Part shown: positions 50,101 to 62,100 of the stretch, piece by piece
Layout of the letters: each line of letters begins with the position of its first letter
How positions within the stretch are numbered: position 1 is the stretch's first letter
Source: Haliclona indistincta
Lineage: Eukaryota > Porifera > Demospongiae > Haplosclerida > Chalinidae
DNA: 64,000 bases
Direction: 5' to 3'
Assembly: GCA_964017065.1 (NCBI GenBank)
Contig: OZ024785.1
Location: 10,371,086 to 10,435,085, forward strand
Made by a program: the position numbers and the translations under genes
The notes under the pieces: generated by a model
The model's input: the letters and a program-made list of their open reading frames with translations, nothing else
Databases searched by the model: none
Told to the model about the DNA's origin: nothing

Positions 50101-53100
50101 GATCAAAGGCGCCGACAGTGCTCTATATTCCATAGTACGCACTGCCCATTGTTCAAACAGTGCTCTATTTTCCTAAACCCATTGTTCTACAGTGCTCTAT
50201 TTTCCACCGCAGTGCTCTATCTACCAGGTGTTAACATGCCGATATGCAGTGAATTTAATTGCAAAATACATGCGATGAAACACAAGCAACTTTCATTTTG
50301 ATAAAATACTACAACAATGTCGAACAGAGACTATTCAGTGTCTTGAACAGCGATCAAAAGGCCAGAAGAAAGCTAGATAGGAGGGCCACGCCGTTAGCAA
50401 TGTAGGTGACGTCAGGTTTATCCAGGGCGCTACAGCTACTCAGAGACAGGATGAAACCGGAAAGTAGCTACATGGCAGCGTAGCAAGTAGCTCGGCGTCA
50501 CTGCTGATGTACGTTCGATGGATACTTTCATCCACGAGGTTCGGTGAAGTCGTTCCTCACTGATTCATAATTCCTTCATAGCTTTAGCCCACTGGTAGTT
50601 AGATAAACAAGACACGTCTTCTTTTCTGGTGTTGAATTCTCTGCTCCTATCATATTCCCAAGTCGAAATCACAGCGCTCTCGTCCACAGCTACCTTCCAC
50701 CATGTGCTCGTGTACGGATTTCCGTATAATTCCGTAAAGTCCCATAATGGTAGCGTTTATACTGGACTGTCTTCGGCCTGCTAGCAGTATCCCTTATGGT
50801 AATTGTACAAGGTCACACTCTAAACCTGTTAAAGCACCGCTCTTCTCGTGCTCGTGCAATATAATAGCACGAGAAAATGGACGGAGTTCCAGTAGGTCAA
50901 CACCCCCTGGTGAGCAGGCTGGTGAAAGGGGTCTTTAATGCAAGACCTCCTATCCCTCGGTATTCTAGTACTTGGGATGTACAAATAGTGCTTAATTACC
51001 TTGAGTCTTTGGGAAATAACGACACTCTATCGCTTAAACAACTGACACTTAAAACCGCATTCCTTATGGCTATCACTCGTCCATCAAGGGACAGCAGATT
51101 TATCTCAATTGGATATAGCAAGGTCGAGAAACAATAGAACAGGAGTTGCTTTTCTCCCATCTGTCCTGGCGAAGCAGTCCCGCCAGGGTAGATCAATAGT
51201 GGAATTTTTCTTCCCATTATTTCCAGATAATCCTGTTCTTTGCCCAGTCAAAGCCATAAGAGCAAAGAAATTAAAAAGATTTCTATCGAAATCAAAAGGA
51301 TGTAGTGATGAAGAAATCTACCACTGGTTCACAATGTAAACCAACAAGGAACAAGCATAGAATGGTAACACGATTGACTTGCTAACAGACCATAGATCCC
51401 TACATCAGTGGCTGCTGTGGCCAGACTATAGCTAGTTAAGCTATTTATTGTTGACTGACACTTTGAATAGAATTCAGCTTGTGACAATTGCAAAATATTG
51501 ATCTTATGTACAGCCACTGATGTAGGGATCTATGTACTAGTTAAAGCACCGCTCCGAGTGCTCTACGCAATATAATAGCACGAGGGGCGTGGCAAGAGGC
51601 AAATAGAGCACGAGCCGAAGGCGAGTGCTCTATTTGTCTCGAGACACGACCCGAGTGCACGAGACACGACCCGAGTGCACGAGACATGACACGAGACACG
51701 ATCCGATAGCACGAGACACGACCCAAGCACGAGACACGACCCGAGTGCTATTATATTGTCCGAGTGCTATTATATTGAGACCCGAGTGCTATTATATTGT
51801 CCATTTTCTCGTGCACTGATAAGATGGCTGATCTATACGCATTGATCGAGTTATACTGATATCTCTTTTGATACAAGGCTGCTAGAAAGTTGGCCACCTC
51901 ACTCACAGGTCCAGAAATGGGATTTGAACCCCGTTCAATACACCAGCGATTCCATTTCCCAAACAGTGAATCGTATGACTTGTTTGTTTTGGTCCTCCAT
52001 GACTGGAGGACAAGCTCAGTCACCTGAACTGAAAGTCCCTGACTATCGAAGCTCTTCCTGAGATGCTCCACACGGCTAACTGAGGGTTCAGACCTAACTG
52101 TGGACTGGTTACCTGCCTCAGAAGTAGGCGTGACCAATCCACTATCATGGATAGTAGCTGTCCGTACCATGGTTGTGCTTTCTACATAGGGGCTACCAGG
52201 ACAAGACCCACTTCCTGTGCCTTCACTTTCCCCAGAACCTTGGGTACCAGGTTCCATGGAGGGTTGGCAAAACCCCGTATTGTCGACCAGTCCTGGAGAA
52301 ATGCATTGACTGCTTCTGCGAATGGATCTGGCCGCCAGCTGAAGTAGCGAGGGCACAGATTGTTTGTTTTGTTAGTCTTGACGCAAATAGGTCCACTTCC
52401 AGTGGGCCATACCGATTGTTGACCTTTGTAAAGGATTGGTTGTCTAACCTCCAGTCCGACCTGTCCTTCATGCATCTCGATTCGCTGTCTGCTACGCAGT
52501 TCAGTACTCCTTGCAGGTGCTGCGCCTGGATATGAATGTTTCTTTCTAGGCACCACATCCACAATTTCCGGGTCAGATATACCAGGTTCTTGGATACCGT
52601 CCCACCTTGGTTGTTGATGTAGGCTACTACCGTTGAGCTGTCTGTTTTCAGCAGGATCGACAGACCTCTCTTGCTCTTTGCGAACGTCTTGAGCGCTAGC
52701 GTAGCCGCTAGTAGTTCCAGGCAGTTTATATGCCAAGGGGATTCCTCCTCCGACCATGAACCACCTGTGCTCGTGTCCTGGCAAGACGCTCCCCATCCCA
52801 GGTTCGATGCGTCTGATTCTATCACCATGTCGGGCTCCGTCGACAGGACAGTCTTTCCGTTCCATTTGACCATCTCAGTGTCCCACCAGTCCTTCTCTTC
52901 CTTGCTTTCTGGCAAGAGTGAGAGGATAGTTTCGTAATCTTGCCCTGAAATCCTCAGCGCTGCTGCTAGGTCCATCTGTAAGTGCCTGTAAAACAGTGGC
53001 GCTGGTGGAATCACTTGGTTGGCGGCGTTCATTTTTCCTATCAGCCTCGAGAGGGCGCGGCCTGTTATCCGCTCCGCCTCCAACAGTCTTCGAGACTCCG

Positions 53101-56100
53101 CCCGAATCTTTTTTATCTTCTCTGCCGGGAGACTCAGCTCCATTGATCTCGTGTCTAGTGTGAAACCGAGAAATGGTATAGTTTGTGACGGTTCTTTCAC
53201 CGTCTTTTCTATGTTTATTGTGTACCCCAGGCACTGAAGCAGAAAAATCAGACCGTCTGCTTGCTCGCGGGCTTTGTCCTTGGTCTCCGCCATTAACAGG
53301 ATATCGTCGATATACACCACCAGTCTCATCCCCAGCTCTCGTCCGAGAGCCATTGCTGGTTTCAAAAGACCCACGATGCTGACGTTAGCCCAAATGGGAG
53401 GCAATTGAATTGGTAGATCTGTTCTCCGAACTGGAAGCACAGGAATTTCCTGTGTGCCTGCCTGATCGATCGGAATGGAAAAATATGCATCCTTGAGATC
53501 GATCTTCACTAGCCAGTCCCCTCTTGCCACCAAGCTTTTGAGGATATGGATACCTTCCATTTTGAAGTGGGGAACTTCCACGAATGAGTTTAGATTTTTG
53601 AGGTTGACCACCGGTCTTTGCCCTCCGTCCTTTTTCGGGACCAGAAACAGGGTCGATAGGAATCCATCTCTTGGTACGAGCCCTAGTTTTGTCACTGCTC
53701 CCTTTCTGCTGAGCTCTGCTATTTCCCACTCTACCAACTCCTGTTGGGGTTCGCTGAATCGGCATGGGTGTGGCCTCCTGCTCTGATGGGGTTGGGAGAT
53801 AAACTCTATTTGGTAACCCTTTACCGTGTTCAGGACCCACCGGTCCTTCGTAATTCGCTCCCAGTTTGCAACAAAATTTGCCAGCCTTCCTGCTGGACTT
53901 GTGTGCCCTGCTAGAGCTACTATCCCCATGCTCTTTAGGGTAAATAGTGAAATTGCATTTTGATTGGTTACAGTTAGAACATGAGGTACTGTTTTGTTCA
54001 CAATAACAGTTTTGTCTAGTGGTGGGGGTGCTTGTCCTTCCCTCCCTTGTAGTGGTATGCTCTGCCCCTTCCTCTGGCTTTTCCCCTCCCCGAGGGGAAG
54101 CCTCAACTCTCGGACTCTCAACTCTCGGAGGGGAAGCCTCAACTTGCGGAAAAACGGCTTCTTGTAGTTGCCACGATATTCCCGATCTCCGCGGGAGTTT
54201 GAACACTGAGGCTTTTGACGCAGAGACTCCACTTGCTCCAGGTGCTCCTTCGCCCTCTTTGAAAAATCACTCCCAAAGAGATTGGGTGCCACAGCTGCAA
54301 AATCAGCACTCTCCTTGATAAGGGGTGTAAGATTCTTGTTCGTAGTAGTGATGTATTTCTCCCTTCTAAGCTGAGAAATGTGCACGTTAGCATTTCCAAT
54401 TAGCATCCCAGCTGTAAATGCTGCATCCTTGATGTCTTCTACTGACATTCTTTCAGCCCTTTCCAAGAGAGATGTAACAGGGGCTAAGGAATCAAGCACA
54501 AAGGTTTGGATCCTTGCCAGGTCTCTATCTGTACTCGTTGCCGCTGGTGGGGCAAGGGCTCTCATCACATGATCCACCTTCGGAGTTCTGGTGGGTGGTA
54601 CTCGTGGGAGCTTGTACCTAACTCGAGTGCTCTTCCTCTGCTCATGTGACGCACTCCGTGTGCACCATTTAGTTAGCAGCTTTCGAGTCCCCTCAGACAC
54701 ATCTACCAGTTGACCACCGTCACCGATCTCCTCGTCGCTGTCTGAGAGTTGAGGCTCCGCCTCGTCCTCAGAGGTATCCCCGGATCCTGATGAGCCCATG
54801 TTCTGTCGCTGTCCCTGCTCTGTCGACTTCCAGAGCGACTCCGCGACCTCCGGTTGCCTGATTGCGCCACCTCCCAGGCTGGCGATCGACTGCGCGACCG
54901 TCAGTTTTCAGATCTGCCCAAGCCTTCCCGAAGGTAGCGGCAATATCTCTGATATTCCTCCATCTCGGCGCACTCTCTGGCTTCCTCGTCAGCTCGCCTT
55001 CTAGCATCGCGATCTCTAGCCTCTTCTTCGGCGCGAGCTCTAGCCACTTCTGCCTCTTTGGCTTCCTCTTCTGCGCGAACTCTGGCTTCTTCTGCACGAG
55101 CTCTTTCTTGTTCTTCTTCTTCTGTGCGAACTCGGGCCGCTTCTTGATCGGCACGAGCTTCTTCCTTTGTCTTCAGTAGATTGATATCAGCCTGTAGTTC
55201 TCCGAACCGTGTTGAGAAAGACCTTACTTCTAACAATAGTTCCTCAATAGACATTTTCTGATTCTTTGAGGTTCCACGTGTTTGAGCTAAGAAAAAGGCC
55301 AATGGAAATTGCAAGTGTGGGTCCTTATGTAGGCACGTGGTAAGTGGGCGGATGGGCGGTCAAAAGATTATGAATCTAATTAATTTTATGAAATTTAGCT
55401 TCAAATTAGCTCTTGAGTTAAGGAAACTGGCCATACACAGTTGATGTATGAGACTGAGCCTTCTGAAATATAATTAATAATTCATGAGTTGAGTATTTTG
55501 ACATAATGTCTGTTTTTTTATTACTATAAGCCTCCTAGAACTTTTTAAACATTCAAAAGGTCAAGTAAAAAGTATTTCTTTGATTATTATTGACAATTGT
55601 GAAAAAGTCCTTTTGTCTATGTGTAGCTTGTGGTAGGACTGTACGTGTGTACTAAGATTCTGATGGTCTTTGGCTATTTTGTGTAGTTTTGTGTTATTGT
55701 ATCTTGGTCTTTAGTGGTGTGTATGTTAGTTTTGTATCACTGATTGGTCTGTTTGTATCTTGATTTGTCTTAGTTGATTTGTCTAGGCCCTGCATGACTA
55801 AGATTTGTATGCATTTAATTTAGGAGAGGATAACTCAACTGTTTTAGGGTAATTTGACTCCAAGGAATAAGATGTGATAAATTATGTGCAAAATTGTCTA
55901 TCCACTGCGAAATACTCGAAAATGACCATGCCCTTTTTATCGGCACAATAATTCCTTTATCTTCTCAACCCTTTATAGTAACATACTTTCTGGCAACTGT
56001 TCTAAGGTAATATGACCCTAAGGAATGTATTGGGATGTGTGCCAAAACCAATATTCACTGCAAAAGAAATCAAAAATGGCTACCAATATCTCTATTTTAA

Positions 56101-59100
56101 AGAGTTTAATATTTTAAGATTCTGATGGTTTGAAACTTGAAAGCTGTACAAGTACATGGTATTACCAACAAGACACAATTTTAACTCGAGGAGTCACTTA
56201 AATATAAACTTAGGCAGTATTTAGTATTAAATTAATGATAGGGTTTTTGCAGGATTCACCTCCTTTACCTGCAGCGACATATCCATTCTTGTGGGCACAT
56301 TTACCACATGTACAAGGATCAGGAAGGTCTTCAGGCTGGGAGTAACAATACCAGGAACTATTACATTTTCAGTCTTGTTTTTTCACAAAAGTGAAACCAT
56401 ACGACTCAGCGTTCATTTCTAAACTGGCATCTGCTTGTATCCATAGCTGTTGTTGATAATATGCCCCACATGCTTTCTTGCATTGGCTGACGTGCAGGCC
56501 GGAAATTTCCCAAAGTCCATTTTAAGGGAATTGTTGTTAAAAGCAGCAAGACACAAGTCAAAGTCTTTTGTTGGCTTGAGACACTGGGGTCAGGCTTGCA
56601 AGGTGTCTCCCTGCACTCCATGCTCTGACTGGATGTGATACAACTAGCAAGATTGCTACTCAACTTTAACAACTCAAGAGTTGACAGAGAGTGTGATACA
56701 GATGGCATAAAATTTTCTAGTAAGATGTCTCAAGCCAACAACAGACTTGAAAACACTTGATGTCTTGCGTCTTGCTGACAATTCCCTCAAAATGGACTTT
56801 GAGAAAATTCCCGGCCTGCACGTCAGCTAATGCAAGAAAGCATATGGGGCATATTATCAACAACAGCTATGGATACAAGCAGATGCCGTTTAGAAATGAA
56901 CGCTGAGTCGTATGGTTTCACTTTGTGAAAAAGCAAGACTGAAAGTGTAATAGTTCCTGATATTGTTACCCCCAGCCTGAAGACCTTCCTGATCCTTGTA
57001 CATGTGGTAAATGTGCCCACAAGAATGGATATGTCGCTGCAGGGTAGCTGGAATAAAGTGTTGCAAATGCTGCAAGTATAAAGGAGGTGAATCCTGCAAA
57101 AACCCTATCATTAATTTAATACTAAATACTGCCTAAGTTTATATTTAAGTGACTCGTCAAGTTAATATTGTGTCTTGTTGGTAATACCCTGTACTTGTAC
57201 TGCTTTCAAACCATCAGAATCTTAAAATATTAAACTCTTTAAATAGAGATGTTGGGTAGCCATTTTGTTTTCTTTTGCAGGTTTGGCACACATCCCAATA
57301 CATTCCTTAGGGTCATATTACCGTTGAACAGTTGCCAGAAAGTATGTTACTAAAAATTATTGAGAAGATAAAGGAATTATTGTTAGTGACACTGCCAATA
57401 AAAAGGTTTTCGAGTATTTCGCAGTGGATAGACAATTTTGCACATAATTGATCACATCTTATTCCTTGGGGTCAAATTACCCTAAAACAGTTGAGTTATC
57501 CTCTCCTAAATTAAATGCATACAAATCTTAGTCAGGGCCTAGACTACTAACAACTCAGACAAATCAAGATACAAAACTCACAAACAGACCAATCAGTGAT
57601 ATAAAACTAACAGACACACCACTAAAGACCAAGATACAATAACACAAAACTACACAAATAGCCAAAGACAGTTAACACCAACTTAGTACACACATAGAGT
57701 AAATTATTAGGGAGGCACGGTAGTGCCTCCCTATGTAGGGTTGAACGAGAAAACAAGATGGCGGCTACATACAATGTATTAGCGTTCAAACGCTGATATT
57801 TCGCCTGGTGATGAATTTTATACGTCCAAATACACTTAAATCTGCTATCTGGCGTTGCCCCATCTTACAGTAGCAAGGAGATTGCTCGAGATTGTTACTA
57901 AAGTGACGAACCTGAAAACGGTGAAAATCGACGTTCGTCATCTTCGTTTTCTTTCTTTCTTTCTTTCTTCCACTCGCCTAGCACCTTTACGTGAGCAGTG
58001 CCGAGACCAAAACACCCACGAACAGTCGTGAAATTCTCCTGGCATGTGCCTTTTGAACTTAGTTTTTAGCGAAACGGCGATATAAATTCCGCGATTTCTC
58101 GATCGTGACCCATTGTCAGCTAAGTGTTAGACGCCATTAATGTGATTGCGCAATACGCACGTGACCAAGCTGTGGTTAGTGCACGTGACCAAACACTAGC
58201 TTGAGTATCGCCACGCCGTATAGATCACGGAGAACACATATTTGTCTGGAGTCTTCGAAGAACGGTAAGCTAACAAGCGCAGAATCACCATTCTGCCTTG
58301 CCAGATAATTATAACCGCCATAAACAAGTGTGGGCGGGGCTCGTATGCACTGTATTCATGCATGCGTAGGCGAGCTGATATCTAGAATTATTTAGCTACA
58401 AGTTTAAGGTGGTACGGAAGCGAAATTTGACCTCTTCAATTTGTTTCATTTTAAAGTATGTTGTAGAGTTGGTGCATACAAATAGGATCCTCAAAGGAAA
58501 TTGAAGTAAACTCCTTGGTTGCTAAGATATTGTTGTACAAATGTTACCCAACTGGTTGCTATGCGTGGGCGATGGAATGCAATAACAATTAACTACGTGT
58601 ACGTCTCTGTGGTGTTAGTGCAGCCACAGTCCAAGTCTTGGGCTAGAAGAAGCTGTAAACAAAGCTTTTACAGCCAACAGGTGACGCTACAACACGTTGC
58701 AGCCAAGATCGTTCGCGGTACGTTTTATCGCACGTGTATGTTATAATTTGTGGACGCGTTGCTAGGGCGGGGCACTGCGGTCGCGGCTAGGTTGTTCTGC
58801 GGTTCTGACGGCGTCTAGTGGGGCTTGTGGAGGTCAGAATGACTCAGAAGGTTACTGTAGAGTGTCGAGTCACGAAACAAACGATGTATTTTCACAAAGT
58901 CTGACTAAGGCCGTGTATAACGTAGCCACTGCGTGTAGCGTGCACAAAGAGTATGGTAACTTTTCTACCGAACAGCACTGTCAGGTAAGAATTGATTCCC
59001 CGCTAGTACACTAGCGTGCTAAATTTTTGGCCAGAAGCCGCAGTTCCACGCTCTTCGTAGGCTCCTACTGGCGTCTTTGTAGGAAAGTGAGCCAAGTTTG

Positions 59101-62100
59101 CTTCTTTGCTGCCTTACGGGATACTAAAGGGCGATCCAATTGCGGCCTCTGCTGAAAAGTTAGCCCTTGGCGTTCTCCATAGAATTCTATTCAATATACT
59201 GGCATACAGTGCTTCTGGCAATAGCTTTGAGAAGAATTAACAAATACAGTCGGTGTATCTGAAGCGCCATAATACGAACACTAATTCTCAGGACCTCCTC
59301 TTGTTTTGTGATTGCATGCTACACACCTCAAACAACCATTATAATAACTCCAACTTGCACAGTATTTTATGTTTCAGAAATTATACATAAATAAAAAAAT
59401 TCTTCCAAATTCACACCTTCGCTTCCATACCACCTTGAAATTGTTAATAATAAAGAAAAGCCATCAACAACAGGAAAACTAAACCAATGGTGGAAACAAA
59501 GACGGCACAGTAATTGCATGATATTGAACTGCACTTCACTGATAAAGAAAAAAGGACACAAACAAGAAAATTAAAAAGATTTCTATCGAAATCAAAAGGA
59601 TGTAGGGTTGTGAAATTTACCACTGGTCAACAATGTAAACTAACAAGGAACAAGCATGGAATGGTAACACGATTGACTTGCTAACAGACCATAGATCCCT
59701 ACATCAGTGGCTGTACATAAGCTGTCACAAGCTGAATGCACGTCAGGTGTCAGTCAACAGCAACTAGCCGAACTAGCTATAGCCAACCACAGCAGCCACT
59801 GATGTAGGGATCTATGGTCTGTTAGCAAGTCAATCGTGTTACCATTCCATGCTTGTTCCTTGTTAGTTTACATTGTTGACCAGTGGTAAATTTCACAACC
59901 CTACATCCTTTTGATTTCGATAGAAATCTTTTTAATTTTCTCTATATTCGGTCAACATGTATATTCGTACGCTATTGCCAGCAAAACCAACGCAGCTAAG
60001 ACGGTGTCTGCCACAGCAAACTATAGCCACTTGTATGTGTAGAAGACACAGCAAACCGCTAGCTCCCGCGTCCTTCCTGAAGGCGACAACAAACAATAAT
60101 AGACACGTGTACGAATTTCCCTAAGATCGGTAGAATCTCTGTATTTTCGTTTCACCACTCGCTACGTCCAACGAAGTAGAGGAGCTGGCTAATTTAGTGC
60201 TGCTAGCATACACCCATCCTTGTGCTAAACGATGACCAGCATAAGTAGCCGAGCACTCTCCTTGAACACAAGAAAAACGCAGCAACATCACCCCCGCTGA
60301 CCCCTCAAAGATCGTCATCAACAATACAGTAAAGTATTGTGCTTATGGAGACGTATTATTATAATTTTTATTATGGCTCTCCATAAGCACAATACTTTAC
60401 TGTATTGTTGATGACGATCTTTGAGGGGTCAGCGGGGGTGATGTGGTTGCGTTTTTCTTGTGTTCAAGAAGAGTGCTCGGCTACTTATGCTGGTCATCGT
60501 TTAGCACAAGGATGGGTGTATGCTAGCAGCACTAAATTAGCCAGCTCCTCTACTTCGTTGGACGTAGCGAGTGGTGAAACGAAAATACAGAGATTCTACC
60601 GATCTTAGGGAAATTCGTACACGTGTTTGTTGTCGCCTTCAGGAAGGACACTGGAGCTAGTGGTTTGTTGTGTCTTCTACACATGCAAGTGGCTGTAGTT
60701 TGCTGTGGCAGACACCGTCTTAGCTGTGTTGGTTTTGCTGGCAATAGCGTACGAATATACATGTTGACCGAATATAGATAATAGAGAGATTAAGTTGCAC
60801 GTCTTTCACTCAGTACGTGTAACGCGTAACGTGTAAATGATCACGTGAGCGCTACAAGTCAGGTACTATTTGGTGGCTACCCGTTGATTTTACCCGTTAC
60901 GTACGTCTAGACCCCCTTCTACAGGTTGGCTGTTTACCTGAACATTTTGCAGCTCTGAGTTTCATCAGATCCACGTTTGCTTTAAACTAAACTGTTGCTT
61001 GGTGCCTGCTCTACACACTCGACTTGTTGAAACGCTTGTACGTGCTGTCCTTCGCCCAGGCGAGTCGTCAGAACAGGAGCGACCATAGTTTCATCGAGCG
61101 TATGATATTCAATCAAGCCTCTGCACTGCTCGGCTCAAAGTGCTATAGTTCGCGCATAGCTACCGACTTGTGTAGCTGTTATTCATGACGTTTTGCTTAC
61201 CTTTCGATCCACTCTGAATGCAAAAGCTAAAATTTTGACAGCTAGTCTTCTTCCTGCTTATCCAGTCGCCCGAGCGCTCAGCACAGGTAAACACGAATCT
61301 TAATTGTCATTGGAATGCTACCTGTAACGTCTAACGTGAATTACAGGTTCTGCGTACACGTTAAGTTTCATGTGACGTGCAACTTAATCTCTCTAATTTA
61401 CTCTACAGTCCTACCACAAGCTACACATAGACAAAGGACTTTTTCACAATTGTATTTTTTCAATAATAATCAAAGAAATACTTTTTACTTGACCTTTTGA
61501 ATGTTTAAAAAGTTCTAGGAGGCTTATAGTAATAAAAAACAGAGATTATGTCAAAATACTCAACTCATGAATTATTAATAGGTTGGTTTAAAAACATACA
61601 ATTTTTGATACTTCCCCTCATGGGATTCCTTAGGACTTTTAGTATGTTATAGAGGACATTTTTCTGTGTAGGAAACAGTTGAAAATGTTTGTGTTGCAAT
61701 TAGTCAGAGGTTGACCCATTTTTTTCCATAAATTGCCTGTACTAATATTGCTCAGCACTACTACCAGGAGCGCATAATTAAGAGAGAGCGTTGTAAGAGA
61801 GTAGGAGCGGGACACTCCCACGCACTTGATTAAAAATTGCAACTCCACACATGATGGCCGTGTTTCTAAAGATAGACTTGTGATGGCTGACGGTACGCGT
61901 ACGTACAGTTTCGTATTGAATGGAACTAGCCTTCTAGAAGGTAAGAAGCAGCTTTTCACTAACCTAGGGCGATCATGCTTGTCTGCTAGCTCGAGTAGAT
62001 ACTGTTAAAGCAAGAAACGAGTCGAATCCGTGATGGTGGACCGTCATGCTGTTTTTCTACAGCTGGTATACGAGCACGTGGAGATCGTCTGCGCGTCATT

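Larger units (their letters stand above)
57697..61403. mobile_element. 3.7 kb composite insertion at TA within the foldback element
   Basis: Interrupts the right arm exactly: the left arm reads through GTAGGACTGTACGTGTGTAC, while on the right the matching sequence is split between 57694 and 61406. Edges are GAGTAAATTA and its inverse TAATTTACTC, each with TA outside (57695-57696, 61404-61405). Inside are copy 3 of the 'TTAGGG' repeat (57705-58405 and 59437-59565), a 1031-bp TIR element (58406-59436), two palindromes (59566-59940, 59941-60778) and a hairpin element (60782-61395). No transposase recognised. Confidence 0.75.
55483..61579. mobile_element. Foldback element with ~1.1 kb arms, interrupted by a 3.7 kb insertion
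   Basis: Left arm 55483-56585; right arm 56729-57694 plus 61406-61579; loop of about 143 bases around 56660. Matching blocks include TGCAAAATTGTCTATCCACT (55888) against its inverse at about 57430, the TTCTTGTGGGCACATTTACC region (56287) against its inverse near 57010, and TAGGAGGCTTATAGTAATAA (inverse at 61515) against 55515. Outer ends are ATTAATAATTCATGAG and its inverse. Without the insertion (57697-61403) the element would be about 2.4 kb. The arms encode Cys-rich stretches (for instance DPCTCGKCAHKNGY at about 56990) that may be remnants of a gene. Confidence 0.82.

Noticed and set aside
49966..51339. Repeated small reading LKRFLSKSKGCSDEEIYHWF in two places
   Set aside because: Falls in the exact 113-base duplication of a non-coding repeat; the related copy at 59571 does not keep the frame.
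51541..51798. Possible CRISPR-like array of short repeats
   Set aside because: Units are imperfect, adjacent and without unique spacers of constant length, in a eukaryotic intron; it is a satellite-like array.
51895..51930. tRNA T-loop-like string (GGGTTCAAATCCC, minus strand)
   Set aside because: Lies in recombinase coding sequence and has no matching acceptor, D or anticodon arms.
52147..54572. Several plus-strand open frames of 60-120 codons
   Set aside because: Antisense shadows of the GC-richer DIRS Gag-Pol frame; no motifs.
60121..60608. Two identical 67-codon frames on opposite strands
   Set aside because: A palindrome necessarily gives mirror-image frames; no homology recognised.
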